Both the position numbers and the translations under genes were made by a program. A DNA stretch of 64,000 bases. It comes from Blastococcus sp. LR1. Lineage in GTDB: Bacteria; Actinomycetota; Actinomycetes; Mycobacteriales; Geodermatophilaceae. Below the pieces are notes generated by a model. That model saw nothing but the letters and a program-made list of their open reading frames with translations, had not been told where the DNA came from and searched no databases. Of the stretch, positions 1-7,487 are shown one piece after another; positions within the stretch are counted from its first letter, which is position 1; each line of letters opens with the position of its first letter. The stretch covers positions 558,001-622,000 of the forward strand of contig NZ_JAIUJY010000003.1 in NCBI RefSeq assembly GCF_020166105.1, written 5' to 3'.

Positions 1-1
1 C

Positions 2-1084
2 CGCGGCCTGCTGCGCAGCGTGCAGGTGCCGGAGTTCCCGGGGCTGACGTTCCACGAGGTGCGGGCGCGCAGTGCCCTCAACGCCGTGCCCGGCGACTCG
101 TCGATGCCATTTCCGTACACGATCAACACTCTCCGTGGCTGCTCGCATGCATGCCGCTACTGCTTCGCCCGGCGCACGCACGAGTGGCTCGAATTCGACT
201 CCGGCCGCGACTTCGACACCCAGGTGGTGGTGAAGACCAACCTGGTCGACGTGCTACGCAAGGAGCTCGCCCGCCCGTCGTGGACCCGGGAGCACGTCGC
301 CCTGGGCACCAACACCGACCCGTACCAGCGGGCCGAGGGGCGCTACAAGCTCATGCCCGGCGTGATCCGGGCTCTGGCCGACTCCGGCACGCCGTTCTCG
401 ATCCTCACCAAGGGCACGCTGCTGCGCCGCGACGTGCCGCTGCTGGTGGAGGCGGCGCAGCAGGTGCCATTGGGCCTGGGCGTATCCATGGCCATCTGGG
501 ACGACGACCTGCACGCCGCGCTCGAGCCCGGTGTGCCGTCACCGCGGGCCCGGCTGGACCTGGTCCGCTCGCTGACCGATGCGGGCCTGCCGTGCGGCGT
601 CTTCCTCGCCCCCGTCCTGCCGGGCCTGACCGACGACGAGGAGAGCCTGGACGCGGCCATCGGCGCGATCGCGACGGCCGGCGCGACGGGCATCACCGTC
701 ATCCCGTTGCACCTGCGGCCCGGGGCCCGCGAGTGGTTCATGGCCTGGCTCCGGCAGGCGCGCCCCGAACTCGTGCCGCGCTACGAGCGGATGTACGCCC
801 GGCGGGCCTACGTCTCCGCCGAGTACCGCACCTGGCTGTCCGCGCGGGTGGCTCCGCTGCTCGCGCGGCACGGGCTCGACCGGCAGTCCGGCGGCGCCGC
901 CCGTCAGGTCGACGGAGCCGTGGCGACGGGCGTTCCCGGCGACGAGGAGGTCGGCTTCCCCGAGGGCAGCCTTCCCACGGCCGGCCTGCCGACCGGGGGC
1001 CTGCCCGGCGTGCGACCGCCGTGGGAGACGCCGTCACCGGTACCCACGGAGGAGCCGGCCGCGGAGCAGCTGACCCTGCTGTGA
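2..1084 (+). CDS. Rv2578c-family radical SAM protein (5' end cut by window)
   Basis: The reading frame is open from the first bases of the window, so the true start lies upstream and only the C-terminal part is present. Counting from the GTG at 20, the radical SAM cluster motif C-x3-C-x2-C is at residues 41-48 (CSHACRYC), followed by a full partial-TIM-barrel region with the LGTNTDPYQ stretch typical of SPL-like radical SAM enzymes. The last about 60 residues are a Gly/Pro-rich tail with repeated GLP units and no predicted fold. Function of the Rv2578c group is not established; it should bind a 4Fe-4S cluster and S-adenosylmethionine in the cytoplasm. The family call is firm, the reaction is unknown. 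Confidence 0.85.
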   Translation, partial: RGLLRSVQVPEFPGLTFHEVRARSALNAVPGDSSMPFPYTINTLRGCSHACRYCFARRTHEWLEFDSGRDFDTQVVVKTNLVDVLRKELARPSWTREHVALGTNTDPYQRAEGRYKLMPGVIRALADSGTPFSILTKGTLLRRDVPLLVEAAQQVPLGLGVSMAIWDDDLHAALEPGVPSPRARLDLVRSLTDAGLPCGVFLAPVLPGLTDDEESLDAAIGAIATAGATGITVIPLHLRPGAREWFMAWLRQARPELVPRYERMYARRAYVSAEYRTWLSARVAPLLARHGLDRQSGGAARQVDGAVATGVPGDEEVGFPEGSLPTAGLPTGGLPGVRPPWETPSPVPTEEPAAEQLTLL

Positions 1085-1097
1085 CCGCCGGCGGTCA
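1082..1097. terminator. Short palindrome spanning two convergent stop codons
   Basis: TGACCGCCGGCGGTCA is a perfect 16-bp palindrome. It contains the stop codon of the plus-strand radical SAM gene and the stop codon of the minus-strand gene, so a transcript from either side would carry the same short hairpin. There is no T-tract, and a hairpin needs a loop that would use the central bases, so termination is only a possibility. A similar 12-bp palindrome (4234-4245) joins the convergent stops of the acyltransferase and the GNAT gene. Confidence 0.3.
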
Positions 1098-1952
1098 GCT
1101 CGCGAGCCGCGCGGCGCGAGCGGTCGACCGGTGCACCGTGCGTGCGGCCCGCACGACGCCTCGCGCCGACACCGGGGGAGCCCCCGCTGCCAGGGCCAGC
1201 CGCCGGTAGGAGTCGTAGGAGAGGCCCCGGTATGCCGTGGCCAGTTCCTCGACCGCCTCGCGGCGGGACGGGGCGACCGTCGCCCGGAGGTGCCGCACGG
1301 TGTTCCGGGCGTGCTTGGTGAAGGTGGTCTGCAGCGCCTGGGTGGAGAGCCGGCCGCCGATCCGCGAGTCCAGCCCCGGGCCTCGGCGCAGGGCCGGCAA
1401 CACCCACGGGCTCGCGGCCAGCGCGGGGAAGCGGTTCCGGGATGCCTCCCAGGCGTGCCACGCCGTCAGGGCGCCGGGCACCGACCACTCGCCGTCGTCG
1501 GTCGAGATGAGCAGCCGCCGGGCCGTGACGCGCACCTGCTCGCGCCGCAGCGAGCGGAACGCCGAGACCGGCGCCGGCCACCCCAGCGCCAGCGCGCACC
1601 ACGCGACCGAGCGGAGGTGCTCCGGGTCCTCGCCGCGCAGCTGCGTCAGCGGCCGGAGGTCCAGCTGCTGCGGATCGGGCTCCGGCGTCGGTGCGATCGG
1701 CAGCGCGAGGCCGCCGTAACGGGCGACCTTGCTGTACAGCGCGACAGTGGCCGGCTTCCAGTCCCGCGCCCGGGCGAGGGCGTCCAGCCCCTGAGCGGCC
1801 AGGTCGTCGGGGCCGAGATCGAGTTCGAGCGCGGCATCGATCAGCCGACGCCACTGCGGCTCGTAGCCGCGCGGCACGGCGATCCGCCCCCATGCCGTGG
1901 GCGGGGGAGGTGCGGGCATGTCGGGCAGCGGCTGCTGCCACGCACGGGACAT
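1095..1952 (-). CDS. Conserved hypothetical protein, weakly recombinase-like
   Basis: This 285-residue protein has no domain that I recognise with certainty. It is basic and Arg-rich, with an alternation of helices and a stretch near residues 205-250 (TQALQTTFTKHARNTVRHLR and following) that resembles the helical core of tyrosine recombinases. The canonical catalytic set (R, H-x2-R, Y) is not clearly present, so recombinase activity should not be assumed. The ATG at 1952 is favoured because a -10-like TAGTAT lies 6 nt upstream, consistent with a leaderless mRNA. The promoter region carries a 21-bp motif repeated at 20885. It converges on the radical SAM gene. Confidence 0.6.
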   Translation of the reverse strand: MSRAWQQPLPDMPAPPPPTAWGRIAVPRGYEPQWRRLIDAALELDLGPDDLAAQGLDALARARDWKPATVALYSKVARYGGLALPIAPTPEPDPQQLDLRPLTQLRGEDPEHLRSVAWCALALGWPAPVSAFRSLRREQVRVTARRLLISTDDGEWSVPGALTAWHAWEASRNRFPALAASPWVLPALRRGPGLDSRIGGRLSTQALQTTFTKHARNTVRHLRATVAPSRREAVEELATAYRGLSYDSYRRLALAAGAPPVSARGVVRAARTVHRSTARAARLAS

Positions 1953-1958
1953 GAACGA

Positions 1959-1979
1959 ATACTACCGTTATCCCCAACA
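1959..1979 (-). promoter_or_regulatory. Promoter-like 21-bp motif, copy A
   Basis: Read on the minus strand, TGTTGGGGATAACGGTAGTAT ends in the -10-like hexamer TAGTAT, and the ATG of the gene at 1095-1952 follows 6 nt later. A second copy with one mismatch lies at 20885-20905 on the plus strand. The shared GTTGGGGATAACGGT part lies where a -35 region or activator site would be. I do not recognise the regulator or sigma factor. Confidence 0.5.
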
Positions 1980-2190
1980 ACAGTACGACTTCTGGTTGTC
2001 GTCACCTGCCGAGAGCAAGGTCACGGCACCCTGCGGGCGCCGCATCACCAACGTGGAGAGGGACGAGCCGCCCAGGAGCCCGTTCGACGGCTGCCCAGCA
2101 CCCGGGATAGACGGCCGTCACAGTGCCCATGGGGGTGACGCCGTCCGCCAGGGCCCTGCTTCCGGGCTCCGGAGTCTCGATCATGGAGCG

Positions 2191-3366
2191 GTGAGAACCG
2201 TGGGCGTCGAGGAAGAGCTGCTGGTCGTGGACGCGACCGGCAACCCTGTGCCCAAGGGGCCCGAGGCTTTGGCCGTGGCCGCCCGCGACGGTGAGGGCGA
2301 GGACGTCGAGCAGCACGACCGGGCGGAGCGCGGCGCCGCGCAGACCCCGGAGACCGCGCACCTCATGCCCGAGCTCAAGGCCCAGCAGCTCGAACTGGGC
2401 ACTCCGGTCTGCAGCACCCTCGACGAGGTCCGCCGCGAGCTGCGGCACTGGAGGGGCCGCGCGGACGCCGCGGCCTCGGCCGTAGGCGCCCGGGTGGCGG
2501 CGCTCGCCACCTCGCCCGTGGCCGTCGAGCCGGTGCCCACCGAGGGGGAGCGGTACGAGCGGCTGAACGAGGCCTTCGGCCTGACGGCCTGGGACGTGCT
2601 GACCTGCGGATGCCACGTGCACGTCTCGGTCGAGGACGACGAGGAGGGCGTGGCGGTGCTCAACCGCATCCGGGTCTGGCTGCCGGTCCTCACCGCGATG
2701 ACCGCCAACTCCCCGTTCTGGCGCGGGCGCGACACCGCATATTCGAGCTTCCGGTCGCAGGTGTGGCACCGCTGGCCCTCGGCCGGCCCCAACGGCCCCT
2801 TCACCGGCGCCGCGGACTACCACCGGCTCGTCGACGAGGTGCTGGCCACCGAGACCGTCCTGGACACCGGGATGGTCTACTTCGACGCCCGGATCTCGGC
2901 GAAGTGGCCGACGGTCGAGGTCCGCACCGCGGACGTGGCGCTGCGCGTCGAGGACGCCGTCACGCTGGCCGGCCTGGTCCGCGGGCTGGTGGAGACCGCC
3001 GCCCGCGACGCGCGCGCCGGGAGGGCGGTGCCCGAGATGCGTCCCGAGGTCCTGCGCCTGGCCGGCTGGCGGGCCGGGCGGTCGGGGCTGACCGGCGATC
3101 TGGTCCACCCGCTCACCGGTCGGCCCGCGCCTGCCGCCGACGTGCTCGCCGACCTGGTCGACTCCGTCCGCCCGGCCCTGGCCGACGCCGGCGACGAGCA
3201 GACGGTCGCCGACGGCGTGCAGAACCTCCTGCGTCGCGGCACCGGAGCGGACCTGCAGCGCCGGGTGCACCAGGAGACGGGCGACCTCACCGCCGTGGTG
3301 CGCGCTGCGGTGGCGGTCACGAACGGCGAGGACGCCGCCCGGGCGACCGTTGGGGCCACGGGCTAG
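2191..3366 (+). CDS. Carboxylate-amine ligase, YbdK/GCS2 family
   Basis: The protein (391 residues from this start) is a member of the glutamate-cysteine ligase type 2 family, which couples a carboxylate to an amine using ATP. It opens with RTVGVEEELLVVD, the conserved N-terminal signature containing the acidic metal-binding residues, and has CGCHVHVSV near residue 146, which matches the family's internal His motif. The GTG at 2191 is chosen because the family signature begins immediately there; the frame is open further upstream but that part has no family similarity. Only a weak GGAG is present 2 nt before it, so the start could be leaderless or coupled to a short upstream frame. The physiological substrate is unknown. 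Confidence 0.85.
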   Translation: MRTVGVEEELLVVDATGNPVPKGPEALAVAARDGEGEDVEQHDRAERGAAQTPETAHLMPELKAQQLELGTPVCSTLDEVRRELRHWRGRADAAASAVGARVAALATSPVAVEPVPTEGERYERLNEAFGLTAWDVLTCGCHVHVSVEDDEEGVAVLNRIRVWLPVLTAMTANSPFWRGRDTAYSSFRSQVWHRWPSAGPNGPFTGAADYHRLVDEVLATETVLDTGMVYFDARISAKWPTVEVRTADVALRVEDAVTLAGLVRGLVETAARDARAGRAVPEMRPEVLRLAGWRAGRSGLTGDLVHPLTGRPAPAADVLADLVDSVRPALADAGDEQTVADGVQNLLRRGTGADLQRRVHQETGDLTAVVRAAVAVTNGEDAARATVGATG

Positions 3367-3376
3367 ATTCCCGCGC

Positions 3377-4237
3377 ATGGACACGGTGAGCTGGCGTGAC
3401 GTGGTCCGTCCGAAGCTGTTCGGTGCCGCACCGGACCCGAGGGACAGGCCGTACCGGTCGATCATCCGGATCGCCCTCGTCGTGTTCCACCTGTTCCGCT
3501 TCCGGTTCGACGTCCGCGGCTCCGAGCACGTGCCGGCCACCGGCGGCGCGATCATCTGCAGCAACCACGTCAGCTACTTCGACTTCACCTTCCTGGGCCT
3601 GGGCGCGCTCCCGCAGCAGCGGCTGGTGCGGTTCATGGCGAAGAAGGCCGTGTTCGACAACAAGGTCGCCGGGCCCGCCATGCGAGCCATGAAGCACATC
3701 CCGGTCGACCGGAGGGCCGGCTCCTCCGCGTTCGAGGCCGCGGTCCGCGCGCTCAAGGACGGCGAGGTCGTCGGCATCTTCCCCGAGGCCACGATCAGCA
3801 CCAGCTTCACCGTCAAGGACCTCAAGGCCGGCGCCGCGCGCATGGCCATCGACTCCGGCGTCCCGATCATCCCCGCCGCGGTGTGGGGCGGGCACCGGGT
3901 GGCGACCCGTGGCCACAAGGTGGAGCTGCGCCGCGGCGTCCCCGTGACCGTCGTCCTCGGCGAGCCGATCGTGCCCGCGCCGGGGGAGCAGGTCTCGGCG
4001 CTCATGCAGCGCACCCGGGTCGCCATGGAGGCGCTCCTCGACGAGGCGCAGCGCAGCTACCCCGACCAGCCGGCCGGCGACGACGACCGCTGGTGGCTCC
4101 CCGCGCACCTGGGCGGCACCGCTCCCACACCGGCCGAGGCCGCGTCGGCCGCCGCCATCCGGGCCGCCGGCAAGGAGGTCAAGGCGCCGAAGAAGTCGCC
4201 GCTGGCCAGGCTCACCGGCCGTCTGCGCCGCCGCTGA
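3377..4237 (+). CDS. 1-acyl-sn-glycerol-3-phosphate acyltransferase (PlsC family)
   Basis: The protein has 286 residues. It carries the acyltransferase motif NHVSYFD (His64, Asp69), which supplies the catalytic His-Asp pair, and the second block FPEATIS near residue 138 that contacts the glycerol-3-phosphate moiety. A hydrophobic stretch around residues 28-40 should anchor it to the inner face of the membrane, where it would acylate lysophosphatidic acid in phospholipid synthesis. The C-terminal 60 residues are Ala/Lys-rich and probably unstructured. The ATG at 3377 lies 10 bp after the ligase stop codon, suggesting the two genes are co-transcribed. A second family member is at 13335-14225; which one is the main PlsC is not clear. 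Confidence 0.85.
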   Translation: MDTVSWRDVVRPKLFGAAPDPRDRPYRSIIRIALVVFHLFRFRFDVRGSEHVPATGGAIICSNHVSYFDFTFLGLGALPQQRLVRFMAKKAVFDNKVAGPAMRAMKHIPVDRRAGSSAFEAAVRALKDGEVVGIFPEATISTSFTVKDLKAGAARMAIDSGVPIIPAAVWGGHRVATRGHKVELRRGVPVTVVLGEPIVPAPGEQVSALMQRTRVAMEALLDEAQRSYPDQPAGDDDRWWLPAHLGGTAPTPAEAASAAAIRAAGKEVKAPKKSPLARLTGRLRRR

Positions 4238-4241
4238 CCGG

Positions 4242-4769
4242 TCAGTCGACGACGACGGGGGCCATCAGGCGGAACGCCTCGAGCTCCACCTCGTACCAGT
4301 GCCGCACCCGGCCGAGCGGGACCATGCCCAGCCGGCGGCACACCGCCAGTGACCGGTCGTTGCCCGGGCGGACGACGGCGTAGACCTCGGGCAGCCCGAG
4401 CCCGAACGCGCGGTTGATCACCGCACGGGCGGCCTCCGTGGCGTAGCCGTGACCCCACGAGTCCGGGTGCAGGTGCCAGCCGACCTCGACCTCGCCGACG
4501 CCGCGGGGGAGCGGCTTGAGCAGCAGCGTGCCCGCTGGGAGCCCGTCCGGGCGCTCGACCGCCCAGCAGCCATAGCAGGCGTCCGCTTCGTGGACGGCGT
4601 GCCAGCGGCCCACGAGCTCCGCCATCGACACCGTCGGCGGGCCGCCGAGCCAGGAGGTGACCTCCTCGCGGCCGTACAGGTCATCGAGCCGGGCGAGGTC
4701 GTCGGGGGCGGTGGTCCACGGCCGCAGGCGCAGCCGCTCGGTGCACAGCAGCTCACCTCCGCGACCCAT
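4242..4769 (-). CDS. GNAT family N-acetyltransferase (RimJ/RimL type)
   Basis: The 175-residue protein fits the Acetyltransf_3 fold. It begins with the RLRLRPW strand typical of RimL-like enzymes, and the acetyl-CoA pyrophosphate loop is visible as WGHGYATEA near residue 110, followed by the N-R-A-F and V-R-P-G-N-x-R-S segments. Such enzymes transfer an acetyl group from acetyl-CoA to an amine, often the N-terminus of a protein or a small molecule. The substrate cannot be read from sequence. It is convergent with the upstream acyltransferase gene, with only 4 bp between the stop codons. Confidence 0.8.
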   Translation of the reverse strand: MGRGGELLCTERLRLRPWTTAPDDLARLDDLYGREEVTSWLGGPPTVSMAELVGRWHAVHEADACYGCWAVERPDGLPAGTLLLKPLPRGVGEVEVGWHLHPDSWGHGYATEAARAVINRAFGLGLPEVYAVVRPGNDRSLAVCRRLGMVPLGRVRHWYEVELEAFRLMAPVVVD

Positions 4770-4804
4770 CGCCGATGGCTACCGCCGCGCCGGCCCGACA
4801 AACA

Positions 4805-5365
4805 TCAGGCGCGGCCGTGCCTCAGGAGGACGACGCCGTTGCCGAAGCTGCGGGTCTCCAGCAGCCGCAGCGAGGTGTGCCGGTCCACGGGAGGGAACGC
4901 CGGTCGGCCGCGGCCGATCAGCACCGGGTGGACGAAGGTGCGGTACTCGTCGACGAGGTCGTGCTCGGCGAAGGCGGCCGCCAGGATCGCGCCGCCGACG
5001 ACCACCGGCCCGGAGAGCCCGGCCACCCGCGTCCGGATCTCCTCGGGGACCACCTCCCGCACCAGCTCCGCGTTCGGCCCCACCCGCTCGAGGGTCCGGG
5101 AGAAGACCACCTTGGGGGTGTCCCGCCAGATGGGGGCGAACTCCCGCTGACTCGCGGGGGCGTCGGCATCCTCGTCCGCGGTCGGCCAGTAGTTCTCCAT
5201 CAGCTCGTAGACGACCCGGCCCTCGAAGAAGGCGGCCGACCGGCTCAGCTCCGCGTTCATGTACCGGTGCAGCTCGTCGTCGATCACCGACCAGTCCAGC
5301 CCGCCGTCGGGATCGGACATGAAGCCGTCGAGCGATACGCCCATGTGAACCACCACGCTGCCCAT
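4805..5365 (-). CDS. Dihydrofolate reductase family protein (RibD C-terminal-like)
   Basis: The 186-residue protein has the RibD_C/DHFR-like fold: an N-terminal strand followed by GVSLDGFMSDPDGGLDW, a central ELMENYW helix, the KVVFSRTL strand and the GGAILAAAF nucleotide-binding loop, ending in HPVLIGRGRPAFP. Stand-alone members of this family are probably NAD(P)H-dependent reductases whose substrates are mostly unknown; they are not the housekeeping DHFR. ATG at 5365 was chosen because family similarity begins at once; an in-frame extension further upstream has no similarity and would run into the promoter of the divergent amidohydrolase gene. Confidence 0.8.
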   Translation of the reverse strand: MGSVVVHMGVSLDGFMSDPDGGLDWSVIDDELHRYMNAELSRSAAFFEGRVVYELMENYWPTADEDADAPASQREFAPIWRDTPKVVFSRTLERVGPNAELVREVVPEEIRTRVAGLSGPVVVGGAILAAAFAEHDLVDEYRTFVHPVLIGRGRPAFPPVDRHTSLRLLETRSFGNGVVLLRHGRA

Positions 5366-5465
5366 GGGGCGAAGGATGCCGCCCGACGGGCTGGGAGGGA
5401 ACGGGGGAAGGCGCCGTGGTCTGCTTCTCGGAGCCAGCTCCCACCGCACCGGAGGAACCCGACGC

Positions 5466-6971
5466 ATGAGCCTGCTCGTCACCGACGTCACGGTCGGCGA
5501 CCGTCCCGGCCGGGCGGTGCACGTCGAGGACGGCCGCATCACCTGGCTCGGGGACGCCGCCGACGCCCCCCGTGCGGACCGCGTGATCGCGGGGGAGGGG
5601 GCGCTGCTCACCCCGGCCTTCGTGGATGCGCACGTGCACGCGACCGCAGCCGGCCTCGCGCTGACCGGCCTCGACCTCCACTCGAGCCTGAGCGTTGCCG
5701 ACGCCGTCGCCGCCCTGCAGGCCCACGTCACCCGGTCCGGGGACGGCATCGTCCTGGGCACGGGGTGGGACGAGACCGCCTGGCCCGAGGGACGTGGCCT
5801 CACCCGCGCCGACCTCGACGCGGTGGTCGGCGACCGGCCCGCCTACCTGGCGCGGGTCGACGTCCACTCGGCGACGGTCTCCACGGCGCTGCTCGACCGC
5901 ATCCCCGGCATCGCGGAGCTCCCCGGCTTCTCGCCGGACGGGCGCCTGCGGATCGACGCGCACCACGCCGCCCGGCAGGCGGCCTACGGCGCGGTCGACG
6001 GCGTCCAGCGCAGGTCCGCGCAGCAGGCGACGCTGCGCACGGCGGCCACGCTGGGGATCGGGAGCCTGCACGAGATGGCCGGACCCGAGGTCTCCTCGGC
6101 CGACGACCTGCGGGAACTGCTCGCCCTCGCTGCCGCCGCACCGGGACCGCGCGTGCTGGGCTACTGGGGCGAGCTCTCCGAGCGCGGCGGGCTGGACCTG
6201 GTGCGCGAGCTCGGCCTGGCCGGCGCCGGAGGAGACCTCTTCGGCGACGGCGCCCTCGGCTCGCATACCGCGGCCCTGAGCACTCCCTACAGCGACCGGC
6301 CCGAGACGTCCGGGGAGCTGCGGTTCGACACCGTCTCCGTCGTCGAGCACGTCCGCGCGTGCACCCTGGCCGGCGTCCAGGCCGGCTTCCACTGCATCGG
6401 CGACGCCGCCGTCGACCAGGTTCTGGGCGCGGTAGCGGTCGTGGTCGAGGAGCTGGGGGTCGCCGCCGTCCGGGCCTGCCGGCACCGGCTCGAGCACCTG
6501 GAGATGGTGTCCGACGAGGTGATCGACCGCATGCGGGCCTGGGACATGGTGGCGAGCGTGCAGCCGGCGTTCGACGCGTTCTGGGGCGGCGACGCCGGGA
6601 TGTACGCCGAGCGGCTGGGGGTGCCCCGGGCCCTGGCGTGCAACCCGTTCGCCGACCTCGCCGACGGCGCCGTCGTCCTGGCCCTGGGCAGCGACGTCCC
6701 CGTGACCCCGCTGGACCCCTGGGGCGGGGTGCACGCCGCCGTCGACCACCGGACCCCGGGCTCGGGCCTGCGCCCGTTCGACGCCTTCGACGCCGCCACG
6801 CACGGCGGCTGGTACGCCGCCCGGGCCGAGCATCCCGCCGGTCCGCTGGCCGCGGGGGCGCCCGCGGACCTGGCGCTCTGGGCGACGCCGGACGGGCTGT
6901 CCCGGATCCTGGCCGACCGGGCACGGCCGGAGTGCCGGCTGCTGGTGGTGGACGGCGTTCAGCTCGGGTGA
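5466..6971 (+). CDS. Amidohydrolase family 3 protein (YtcJ-like)
   Basis: This 501-residue metal-dependent hydrolase has the layout of Amidohydro_3 enzymes: an N-terminal beta-sandwich, then the metal motif DAHVHA around residue 57, the GDGALGSHTAAL block in the middle, and HRLEHLEM with a further metal His near residue 340. It closes with the SDVPVTPLDPW segment containing the catalytic Asp. Family members hydrolyse amide or cyclic amide bonds, but no specific substrate is indicated. ATG at 5466 is preceded by GGAGG at a suitable distance. The gene stands alone, divergent from the reductase gene and followed by a hairpin. Confidence 0.85.
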   Translation: MSLLVTDVTVGDRPGRAVHVEDGRITWLGDAADAPRADRVIAGEGALLTPAFVDAHVHATAAGLALTGLDLHSSLSVADAVAALQAHVTRSGDGIVLGTGWDETAWPEGRGLTRADLDAVVGDRPAYLARVDVHSATVSTALLDRIPGIAELPGFSPDGRLRIDAHHAARQAAYGAVDGVQRRSAQQATLRTAATLGIGSLHEMAGPEVSSADDLRELLALAAAAPGPRVLGYWGELSERGGLDLVRELGLAGAGGDLFGDGALGSHTAALSTPYSDRPETSGELRFDTVSVVEHVRACTLAGVQAGFHCIGDAAVDQVLGAVAVVVEELGVAAVRACRHRLEHLEMVSDEVIDRMRAWDMVASVQPAFDAFWGGDAGMYAERLGVPRALACNPFADLADGAVVLALGSDVPVTPLDPWGGVHAAVDHRTPGSGLRPFDAFDAATHGGWYAARAEHPAGPLAAGAPADLALWATPDGLSRILADRARPECRLLVVDGVQLG

Positions 6972-7487
6972 CGGAAACGATCAGTAACGATCCGATCACA
7001 CTCCGGCTCGCAGCCCTCCCGGGTCTCGATTCCGCGGCGCGCACTTCTTACAGTCCCTGGAGTTCCTGACCGGAAGCACCGCACCGTGCTTCTCCGGCGG
7101 GCGCGTCGATCCTCCCGGTCGATGCGGCGCGGCTCCGGCCGCCCGTGGCGAACCGGGCCGAGGAGGAGCGGCGGGTTCCCGGAGGAGAAGGCCGCGAGCC
7201 CCCGGCGGAGCCCACGTGGACCCGCGCCATCAGACAACGGTCGCGCCGCTCGCACCCGGTGAGCGGCCGTCCGGCCCGAAGGCGCGCCGACCACGCAGGG
7301 CCTTCGCCGGCGCCGTCCAGCAGGAGGTCCGCAACCCGTGCGGGCGACGTCGGCGTACGGCCGACCGTCCGGCGGGACGGAATGGGATGCTGGGTCGGGA
7401 CCGCGCACCACCGGCGGTCCGGACCCCGCCCGAGCGGTGCGGGGACGATCCGCTCCTGCCGGGGCGGCAGCATCCGGGAGGCAGTGC
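6972..7487. other. Gene-poor stretch upstream of lnt
   Basis: No convincing coding region is visible in these about 515 bases, although long open frames exist because of the GC content. The first part, up to about 7060, is AT-richer than its surroundings and ends with a hairpin at 7070-7096. The remainder has no clear promoter hexamers. It probably contains the terminator of the amidohydrolase gene and the promoter and leader of lnt. Confidence 0.5.
7070..7096 (+). terminator. Hairpin after the amidohydrolase gene
   Basis: CCGGAAGCAC, a six-base loop CGCACC and GTGCTTCTCCGG form a stem of about 11 pairs with one mismatch, 98 nt downstream of the amidohydrolase stop codon. There is no following T-tract, as is common in high-GC actinobacteria, so a terminator role is plausible but not proven. 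Confidence 0.4.

Noticed and set aside
1962-1979. DnaA box or replication origin
   Set aside because: A single DnaA-like nonamer with one mismatch and no dnaA or dnaN gene, no cluster of boxes and no AT-rich unwinding region is insufficient.
4779-6833. Long minus-strand frame opposite the amidohydrolase
   Set aside because: The composition is repetitive and no family is recognisable; the amidohydrolase on the plus strand has all catalytic motifs.
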